A model generated the notes under the pieces. It was not told the origin of the DNA. It saw nothing but the letters and a program-made list of their open reading frames with translations, and ran no database searches. From NCBI GenBank assembly GCA_964035015.1, contig OZ036005.1, positions 3,105,547 through 3,169,546 of the forward strand: a DNA stretch of 64,000 nucleotides, given 5' to 3'. Positions 55,339-64,000 of the stretch are shown here, in pieces. Made by a program: the position numbers and the translations under genes. This DNA is from Corallium rubrum. Lineage: Eukaryota > Cnidaria > Anthozoa > Scleralcyonacea > Coralliidae. Positions within the stretch are counted from its first letter, which is position 1; the number at the start of each line of letters is the position of its first letter.

Positions 55339-56046
55339 GTTGTTTTCGTGGCCTCGCGGGGAATAAACTAAAGTGAATCAAGTCTTTGCATTTTGGTTGC
55401 TCTCTCGATGACAGTTTTGATTTTTGAAAGTGTTAATTATTACTTTGCAAATCTTTTCTTCTTGGAACGGTTTCTGTCCACATTGATCAGTTTATACAAG
55501 GTAAGAAATAGTTTCAAAACTGTGACGTTGTTTATCTTATATACTATATACAAAATCTATAAGTACTTGGTCGGAAACAGGGTACTGTACTTATAGCAGT
55601 ACTAGAAATATTCAGCTTTTGCTAGAAGTTGGGCCTTCAACCTTCTTTTATCGAAGAAACTGCTATATACCTAAATTATTTATAATGATAAAATCGCTTT
55701 ATAAGTTTAATTTTGGTTGAATTGTGTGTTGTGCTCACTGGTCAGTGACTCATGTTTATACTGCATGTACACATGTATATATCATACACCAGTGCATACA
55801 CTAAGAGTGAGAAGTGTGTTTTAACCAACTTCGAGCTAGATGTTTTGATATTAGAGCAAACACAACTTTCATTGTTTCGTGATCAAACAAATCAGGAAAT
55901 TAATTGTTTGATCACATACCAAACCTTTGTCTCGCTTATGATTTTCCTATCTGTTTGGTTTGTGAATTATTAATGAGTTCGAGAAGTATATATCACAGTG
56001 CCCTGTATTTACACTATATACATTGTATATAAGAAATTTATGCTAG

Positions 56047-56345
56047 GTGGTGTTGGTGGCATAGTGGTTAGTGCACGTGCCTTTCACCTCTGCGAGCTGG
56101 GTTCAATACCTGCACGGTGCAGTTATCTGATTAAAATAATTCACCTTGGCCACATGTGAGAACAGTGCTTCCAGTTTGACTCTACCAAACACCACAGGTT
56201 TCCTCCGGGTACTCAGGTTTCCTCCTGTAGTAACACTGGACCAATGAGGGTGGGCCCTTACTGGAGCTCTGAGGATAACTGTTTAGATATAACTGATAGA
56301 GTTATCCAGTATAAATAAGGTTAGATTAATTTAGTTTAAGCAAAA
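56047..56345 (+). mobile_element. tRNA-derived SINE
   Basis: Head with A box (tggcatagtggttagtgc) and B box (gggttcaatacc), followed by the body gtactcaggtttcctcctg and ccaatgagggtgggcc, ending near ataaataaggttag. A layout shared by many invertebrate tRNA-SINEs. Confidence 0.8.
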
Positions 56346-56989
56346 TATGTTGGCTGTTACATAGACATTACAAAACCTTGACTTGGTGCTTTGTTTACTT
56401 GTTTTAGGTGTTGTTCAATATCTTGTATAATGAAATTAAGAAATCAACGTTTGTGGACACCAGAGCTGCTACAGTGATCCATCCACAGAATAGTAGATAC
56501 ACCAGAAGTCTAACTCTTGTGAAAGTACTGAAACATTCTATAATCTACATGCCACCAATTGTATATTTTGATACTGAAATTGTTGTAAAGCTATTGTGAA
56601 GTGCTGGGAAACTTAAAGCCTTGAATATGTTGAAAGCCTTGAAATGAAGAAATATATCTGTTGAAACTACAATACTGAGTATTGTTGTTCTGTGTTATTT
56701 AAAATACTAGCAGAATCACAAAATATCAGTGATGTGCATTACACGTGAATGCCACTGACAGCATATTTATGGCAGGTAAAATGTTGTTTTGGAACACAAT
56801 GTTGATTATCTCGAGTGATTAATTCTTTGAAAGTTTTCAAGGCGATAATGTATATAGATTATTTTTGTGGAAACACCGCAATGAAAATTATTTATTTGCT
56901 AACAGTTTCGGCCTGAGTCAACAGGCTGAAAGCTTAGCAAACAAATATTTTACGGTGTTTCCACAAAAATAATCTATATGTATATGATC

Positions 56990-57180
56990 TGGGGTGAGTT
57001 GTACAAAGCCAAGATAGCTTATCTAGTTGATAAGTTCTAGCTAAAGAACAGCACTAATCATGCTTTGAACAACCTAATATAAAATTTTATCCACTGATAA
57101 AATTTTATCCACAGTGGATAAAAGTTAAATTGGGTTGTTCAAAGCACCACTAGAGTGGTTCTCTAGCTAGGATTTATCCA
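56990..57180. mobile_element. gttgtacaaagc MITE, copy 2
   Basis: Palindromic: gagttgtacaaagccaagat and agagtggttctctagctagg ends, central ttttatccactgataaaatt. Related to 23630-23815. Confidence 0.6.
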
Positions 57181-57439
57181 CCATTTTTTTGTGTGTGTCT
57201 GTGCTTTTCACACATTTTCATGCATTTCAAGTCTATATCTCGTTCTGTACTTAACAGCGGTAGTCACATGTACGCATTGCGTACCTATTTTTACTATATG
57301 AAGCCGTGCCGATGATTGTCAAGGTTTCAGACATTTTTAGGGTTACTTCTAAATTTGGGTCGAAGTCAAAGACAAAGAATTTCTCAATCTTTCTTACGCT
57401 TGTTCTGACTGCATGGACATTTGTCTTTACGGGCCTGAA

Positions 57440-57605
57440 TTTACACAACGGGTTACCCTAAATCTCGTAAGCTCTCGTACAAGGACGCTAGGGTAATACG
57501 GGTGCTAGGGTAAAGTACTAAACTGGGGTAACCCAAAGGGTAACCCTATCACGGCGACGCCACTAGGGTTACCCTAGTAACTGGGTTATGTTTTGTCCTT
57601 GTAAA
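57440..57605. repeat. gggttaccct inverted repeats
   Basis: Repeated agggtaa/ttaccct units with outer arms ctcgtacaaggac and gtccttgtaaacg; a MITE candidate without an identified target duplication. Confidence 0.5.
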
Positions 57606-58396
57606 CGCGTTTGGTAGGGATATAACTCGCGATCGCCTTCTTGTTATTAGTGCTTGGTAACCACGTCTAATAAAGTTGACCCAAGGCCCTTAGAGTTAGG
57701 TTTTTGTTGGGGTTTTTCCTTAGGTTGTGGGTCTTCTCGACGCTACTGTACGTAATGTTACAGCTACATTCAACCATAGTGATTCAACGTTGTCTTCTTA
57801 CGATTTCGGCTTCTAATCTCAACCAAACATCAAATGCTAATCCTTCTAGGGATGGTAAGCGGTGTAATTACCCCGGGACAAATAGGGGCCGTAACATTTT
57901 AGTCCAAAAAATATATTATTAATACTGCGCTATAAATGAACGCTATAAATGAACTTACAAGTCTCTTGCAAAGAGTAGACAAGATAACTTCGCCCTGGTG
58001 ACGTAGCGTCTGTCTGCTTAGTCCGGAAGGGGGTCCAATATGTAAATAACTCTTGTCTAGAACGGGACCATTTCTTACGATCCCAGTGGTTTGGCACAGG
58101 TTGAGTATTTTAATTTGGTCCGAAAAAGGGTCACGAGAAAATTTATCCTGGCTTTACTAAGCCTGGAACAAGGTCAGAGTTTCAAAAGTTTCAAAGTTTC
58201 AGCATTCAGCCAGGAATTGGACTGATTATTCGTAAAGACGTAAACTGGTCAGCAGACTATCGGGTACGGTAAAAATTATCATATGATATTAATGATATAT
58301 TAATCGCTTGTTCCCCTCTTTTTGAAATTCAGAATCCCTGGTCCTGATAGCCCCGATAAACCCTAAATCTATTAGTCATTTGCAACTCATTTTTCA

Positions 58397-58556
58397 CCAA
58401 AACTTTCGGAAGCTCGTTCCGAAGTTCGCAAGTTTGTTAGTTGAGGAGTTCAAAGTTCGTTTTAAACTACGCATTTGATTGGCTGCGTAGTTTAAAACGA
58501 ACTTTGAACTCTCCAACAAACTTGCGAACTTCGGAACGAACTTCCGAACGTTTTGG
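58397..58556. mobile_element. 160-bp perfect-ended foldback MITE
   Basis: CCAAAAC-TTCGGAAG..CGTTCCGAAGTTCGCAAG mirrored by cttgcgaacttcggaacg..GTTTTGG around tttgattggctg. Confidence 0.75.
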
Positions 58557-59180
58557 AAGAAACAACATTTACTGCACGCAAAGGATTGTGGTTAAATGTA
58601 CAAGTCGCCACTTTTCGGTACGGTCCGTTCAGTGTTAACGTCCGTCGGGGCACGTTACTTTCGGGATCTGCAATGTGAGATACATTTGAAAATTATTAAT
58701 GAAATATATACAAAAAAATTATTTCGTCTGCATGGATGTGAACATTTCTAAAGACTATTAAGAATTAATTTAGACTACATACTCATGCATATTGTTTGAA
58801 AATTGAACCAAATTTTATTAGCACACAATTCCAGCTTGGGGCGGCCAGACCAACCGCAGCCAAACGTTTGCGAATGCGTGAATTTGCTGGCAACAACCTG
58901 AAGACTAAGTACGACTCGACTCTTGACTATTCATTTGTTTATAGGAAAGGGTAAAGAAAATTACGAAGGGGACATTTCAGAATATGTTATATTGACAAAG
59001 AAGCCATGCACAAATTAGCTACCTCAACGTTTTGGTGGTATGCTTGTAATTTTAACTTTTGTGTGGGAGCCGCGTCTTGGAACAGTACAACTAGTCTAAA
59101 CATTTCAGTGATTTCCCGCTCTCTTTGAGGTACGAGCTCGGACGTCGCGCAGACGCAAAACGTTAAACAATTCTACAATA

Positions 59181-59402
59181 AGCGAATTTCAGGGTACGGT
59201 ATTGCGCGCGCATCATTTTGCAACGAAATTGGCGGGCTCTTGGCGGGATCCCCACAAAGTAAGCAATGGCAAACAGACTTGCTGGTAAACATTCAGTACT
59301 GTATCTATACTTTGCTGATTTTAAATATAGTATGTTTACTTTTGAGTGGAGCTTGCCAGTTCTTCTTGAAAATGAAGCGCGCGTAACACCCTGAAACTCG
59401 CC
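59181..59402. mobile_element. 222-bp mariner-like MITE
   Basis: AGCGAATTTCAGGGTACGGT / reversed GGCGAGTTTCAGGGTGTTAC ends with TA flanks and gcgcgcgcatcatttt next to the ends. An inverse-oriented copy is at 61367-61581. Confidence 0.75.
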
Positions 59403-60203
59403 TATTCGTTAAACAAATTAAATACCTACTAATTACTAATTCAACAATTATATTTACGTTTATTATTATTCTTTTTCAGTTCTCTTTTTTATACTGTTTG
59501 TAATTCCTGTCGGCTACTTAAATTAAATATATATTGTAAATTAATAATTTTGTAAATTCTCGGTTGTAATTGTCACTGAAAGTCCCTTTTGAGGAGTGGT
59601 CAATAAAATTTATTTTATATCAGTTGTGTACTACTCTCCTACTTGATTCTTACATGCACGTCACGCACGACCCAAGCTTAACTCCATTCATTAGAAATCT
59701 AACGACATATCAATGGGGCCTAAGCACAGCAGGGGTCTAATTAGATTGTGACCTATTGTTCCATAACCCTTGCCATCACTGTCTGGCACACTAGTCATAA
59801 AGGCGTCAGTGAAATGCATGTTGACGTCAAAATGGAATACCGAGCTCTAAAATACGGGCGGGGAAACGGCAATGGTAGCCCTGATCAGTGTCTGCGCGCG
59901 GCTTTACTTCATCTTACAAAAGGCCTGTTTGTAAGATCCTTTTTTTTATGTTTGTTTTCTGAGCTAAACATTTCCTTTCAGGCCTTGTTAGTCCAGTTGC
60001 ATTCCAACATCTCGAGTCTACGTTCTACATACGAATACTTATATTAACTACGTGCGTGCTTGCCGACCGGACTTTATGTCCTAGTCAAAAACTGCCTTGA
60101 CGACACTTCCCTTGGTTTCAGTTCAAAACAAAAAGCGCAACTATATACTGTATATGACGTTACGTTTTATCCAAAGGTTTAGCCTTGATATAAATATATA
60201 AAT

Positions 60204-60804
60204 AGACAGAGAAACAAACAAACAAACAAACAAACAAACAAACAAACAAACAAACAAACAAACGAACGAACGAACGAACGAACGAACGAACGAACGAACG
60301 AACGAACGAACGAACGAACGAACGAACGAACGAACGAACGAACGAACGAACGAACGAACGAACGAACGAACGAACGAACGAACGAACGAACGAACGAACG
60401 AACGAACGAACGAACGAACGAACGAACGAACGAACGAACGAACGAACGAACGAACGAACGAACGAACGAACGAACGAACGAACGAACGAACGAACGAACG
60501 AACGAACGAACGAACGAACGAACGAACGAACGAACGAACGAACGAACGAACGAACGAACGAACGAACGAACGAACGAACGAACGAACGAACGAACGAACG
60601 AACGAACGAACGAACGAACGAACGAACGAACGAACGAACGAACGAACGAACGAACGAACGAACGAACGAACGAACGAACGAACGAACGAACGAACGAACG
60701 AACGAACGAACGAACGAACGAACGAACGAACGAACGAACGAACGAACGAACGAACGAACGAACGAACGAACGAACGAACGAACGAACGAACGAACGAACG
60801 AACA
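60204..60804. repeat. (AACA)n-(AACG)n array
   Basis: AACA units to about 60262, then uninterrupted CGAA units to 60802. A minus-strand SFVR-repeat ORF here is an artefact. Confidence 0.97.
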
Positions 60805-61366
60805 GACATGTAAATTTTACAAAAGTTATTTTTAAATGCCCTTCACGAAAACTCGGCCATTTTCAACTCTCAGTGTAATAGAGAAGATCAAATTGACAGG
60901 GAGCCAATCAATTCAGTAGGTATACGTTGTATTTTTGTATGTAATGATTTTTGTATATAAACCGAACCATATTCCCCACGCGAAGACGAGATCTGACGAG
61001 GGCCGCCACGCAGGCTAGACGTCCCGATGTATCGGCATCTCGGCCACTGATCTCTAAAAGGAAATTCGATCAAGTGATTCAAGTAACTCATTGTGCGACA
61101 GGATCAGAAACTGAAGCTCGCGAGTTGTCGATTTGGTCCCTTGCTAATGGTGCTGGTCGACAGACAATTGTGTGTAAGTATATATGGTCAATACGAAACA
61201 GTGCAGTATAAAGTGTAATCCCGAAGAATTTTCATGCTAAAGTTGTTTTATTTTATCTTTTTTAGTTGACTAGATGTCAAACTTTCGGAAAATGAGGGCG
61301 TTCAAATTTCCGACCTTTCGATATACAGGGGGACGAGGGGTCAGAGTCTCAGAGACATGGCTAATA

Positions 61367-61581
61367 GGCGAGTTTCAGAGTGTTGCGCGCGCATCATTTT
61401 TCAAAAAACAACTGGCAAATTCCACTCAACGTAAACATACTGTTTAAAATCAACAAAGTATAGGTACAGTTTCTTGGCTCGCTAGTAAGTCTGTTTGCCA
61501 TTGCTTGCTTTGTGGGGAGCCCGCCAAGAGCCCGCCAATTCCTTTACAAAATGATGCGCGCGCAACACCCTGAAACTCGCC
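61367..61581. mobile_element. 215-bp mariner-like MITE, inverse copy
   Basis: GGCGAGTTTCAGAGTGTTGC and, reversed, GGCGAGTTTCAGGGTGTTGC, flanked by TA (61365-61366, 61582-61583). Confidence 0.78.
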
Positions 61582-61887
61582 TATAGGAGTGACTCGAAAA
61601 CATTTCCTACCACGCTATTAGGGCTAGGATCAGGGTCATGCAGGGACGTGGCGAAGGAATCATGATTGGAGGGGGAGGGGTGGTGTCATATGCATGACAA
61701 TGACCAAGTTTTTGCAATGATAAATTAAAATTTTCATATCAGAGACATAGTGTAAAAAAGGCGAGAATTGATCGAAAAACTTGTAATGTATATTTTAACG
61801 GGTGTTTAGGAGCTGGGCAAAACAAAAATTACAGTAGTAATCAGAGCAGCAATTCCTCGTTTGACCAATTATTTGAATTATTAGGGG

Positions 61888-61919
61888 GTTTGCCCCCCCC
61901 CCCCCCCCCCCCCCCCCCA
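61888..61919. repeat. Poly-C run
   Basis: About 31 C with no interruption, then cacacacc; length may be unreliable in the assembly. Confidence 0.85.
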
Positions 61920-62208
61920 CACACCACGCCCCTGGCCGGTCATGACGTGTCATTAAAACAGCTCCCATATTCCACTTTCATAAAGGCCAGTTCACTTTAA
62001 ACATTAATCTTTACTGTGCATCTAAATGAGTCTTCCTGGCCTTGTTATGAAGCTAAGATTCTTTTGTATTGTAGACACACAAAGGAGGCCAGAAAAGCTT
62101 ATTGACACTTTGAGGCCTGGACCTCTCCCTGTGCTGAATAAAATCGCCCAGCGTTGGCCAGAATAAATTAATATACTAAACACTCGTCGTCAGGCTTCAA
62201 AGTGTTAA

Positions 62209-62497
62209 AGTGCCTATGAAGCGAAAATTATCATTGTCTTAAATGAAAGAACTCTTAAAACGACAAAGTAACATCTTTTGCAGATCTTCGTTTCCGTTCT
62301 TGGTTGTTGAGATATTTCAGTTTCTTTGATATGCAAATTAAACACTTTGACATCACACGTGTATAATGAGTTATCGGAGAAAGTTCAGTATGTCTTTGCT
62401 ATTATCAAACGAAATCACTTCGAAGCCGATCCTGTGCATCTATTCGCATACAGCATTAGACATACAGATTTTTAATTGATTTCATTTGATAATAGCA
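62209..62497. mobile_element. TTAA MITE, copy 7 (truncated)
   Basis: AGTGCCTATGAAGCGAAAAT after TTAA (62205-62208); matches the first half plus centre of 9137-9610, then stops at gataatagcaaa. Confidence 0.75.
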
Positions 62498-63289
62498 AAC
62501 ACCTAACATCTTAGCTGTGATCCGTGGTCTGAACTGTGTCGAAAATTTGAAACCCATAATTTTCCCGTAGTTTGACATCAATTTAAACAGGTAACAATCT
62601 CGTTCCCAGAGCCCACGTTCCCCTAACTCAGTGGGCGGGAAACGAGAGGCTCTGGGATAATACGTTCACGCCATCACAGGATTCTTGTTATCCGGAAGGT
62701 TATATAGAGTTCACTGTGTTCATCGGCCAATGCCAAATATCGATGTGAAACGGATAGTGTTTTTCAATTATATTCATCCTCATCACCGCTAGCTGTTGGT
62801 ATCGCGGGTCCAGCCCTGCAATGTCAGTTACGAGTTATAAGACCATGGGCTTATATGCGGAGGGCTTATACATGGGGGGCTTATATTCGGGGGATAATAC
62901 GTTTATGGTATTTTTTCTCGACAGCTACTGGCGACGAGCTTTTGGAATGTTGTGGGAAAAGAAACAGTTCAAATGGCTTACAAACCACACAGTTTCTTTT
63001 GTAGCCCTACATACCATGGTTGAATGGGCAAGGCGGAATCGGAACCAATGATTTCCCTGTTCTTATTTAGTTACTATGATCATACAACTAATAATCATTG
63101 CGTTTTACGTCAGACATATGCACAAACAAAGTGTTTGTGGTTTGACTTAAGCGTTATTTGTTAATTTTTTAATTAAACTGTCGCATGTATAAATTAAGTG
63201 TTGTTTTGGGTGTATATTTGAACCTGTTGTAAGCCACCACCCATGGCGAATGCGAGGCCGTGCATTAACTAGGAAATTACTTTGGAATT

Positions 63290-63735
63290 TAGTGAGGTCT
63301 TAGGTCTGTATAAGAAAGTATTTGCCTGAGGTTTTCGTGCAGACCGCGAGCAAGGAAGGAAGGGCGAGGTTTGTGCAAAAGTATCGAAGGCAAACACTTT
63401 CAGTACAGACCGAGCAAACGAGGTTAATCAACCATTTATTACATGACTTTTGGTTCGTCTTCTTATTTGTTTTGAACTCATCGTTCGCGTCTTCAGATGT
63501 TGCCGTTAATACCTTTATACTTTTGAACTTGTTCGTTTTGTTTCATGTTTATGGCTGTTAAGCATTCATTTTTCGCGCTTTAAAGTAAGTAGTTTCTTAT
63601 AAAAAGAAACACTAATGTTTCAGGGCGTATATATTATTGTTCAAACTTTTCATTTTAGTCATTCATTCTTCACTCATATTAACTCAGAAATTTTCCCGCC
63701 AAAACTTGAAGATCATTAAAAAAAGGCGTAATGTC
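63290..63735 (+). mobile_element. Dispersed non-autonomous element, copy 3 (diverged)
   Basis: gtatttgcctgaggttttcg, gtttgtgcaaaagtatcgaa and ttttcccgccaaaactt match 29140-29705. Confidence 0.65.
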
Positions 63736-63769
63736 CGGCCACAGTGACGGGCGGCAAATACCGCTAGGG

Positions 63770-63980
63770 GCGAGGATGAGAGTTGATGAGAGTCGATGAG
63801 AGTTGCAACTCTCGGTCGCGTTTGACCACCAACTCTCATCGACTCTCATGCACTCTTATCAACTCTCATCAACTTTGAGCTGGTTTAAATTTTAATGAGA
63901 GTTGATGAGAGTTTTTGCTCGTTTGACCGGTCATGAGAGTTGGCATATGAGAGTTGATGAGAGTTTAGCGACTAGCACTT
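63770..63980. repeat. GAGAGTTGATGA repeat cluster
   Basis: Units of gatgagagttgatgagag in both orientations (caactctcatcaactctc), forming an inverted repeat around cgcgtttgaccacc. Confidence 0.8.
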
Positions 63981-64000
63981 TGTAAAAACAGCTCAACAAA

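Noticed and set aside
60141-60809. 222-codon SFVR-repeat ORF
   Set aside because: (CGAA)n array read in frame.

Overview
This is eukaryotic, metazoan DNA. Two conserved animal genes, both on the minus strand and split by introns with GT..AG boundaries, sit in a repeat-rich background. Gene 1 is WDR48 (UAF1, the activator of USP1/USP12/USP46), exons 1-11, running from the ATG at 19125 down to 2322; its 3' exons lie beyond base 1. Gene 2 is a complete TCF/LEF transcription factor (nuclear effector of Wnt/beta-catenin), seven coding exons from the ATG at 52352 to the stop at 25473, 364 codons, with a beta-catenin-binding N-terminus, an HMG box split over two exons and an intact four-cysteine C-clamp. 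All exon junctions were read by hand and every splice phase closes. The dispersed repeats look to me like those of anthozoan cnidarians (coral or anemone), from memory of such genomes; the taxon is inference. I saw no rRNA, CRISPR array, bacterial-type operon or LTR element. Layout: 1-19125, WDR48 with introns filled by tetranucleotide arrays, a (GGT/AGT)n array, a 2.7-kb pogo/Tigger-like element holding nested TTAA-flanked MITEs, a hAT-like MITE and minisatellites. 19193-20425, a 1.2-kb CpG-bearing (CGAA)n/(CGGA)n array just upstream of the WDR48 start. 20440-25470, intergenic, a pile of MITEs with readable target-site duplications. 25473-52352, TCF; its introns hold two minus-strand LINE tails, one plus-strand LINE tail, a near-perfect 477-bp palindrome with two oppositely oriented hammerhead-ribozyme candidates, a 12-copy 70-bp minisatellite, a (GGAGT)n array and many MITEs. 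52353-64000, TCF upstream flank and intergenic DNA with a tRNA-derived SINE, MITEs and a 0.6-kb (AACA)n/(CGAA)n array; no convincing gene. The two genes are not known to act in one pathway. Most notable: the palindromic twin-hammerhead element; an HMG site with an adjacent Helper-like site about 120-140 bp upstream of the start of a C-clamp TCF gene (possible autoregulation); a pogo-like transposon whose terminal repeat ends 12 nt from a WDR48 splice acceptor and may supply its branch point; and the CpG-bearing array at the WDR48 5' end.
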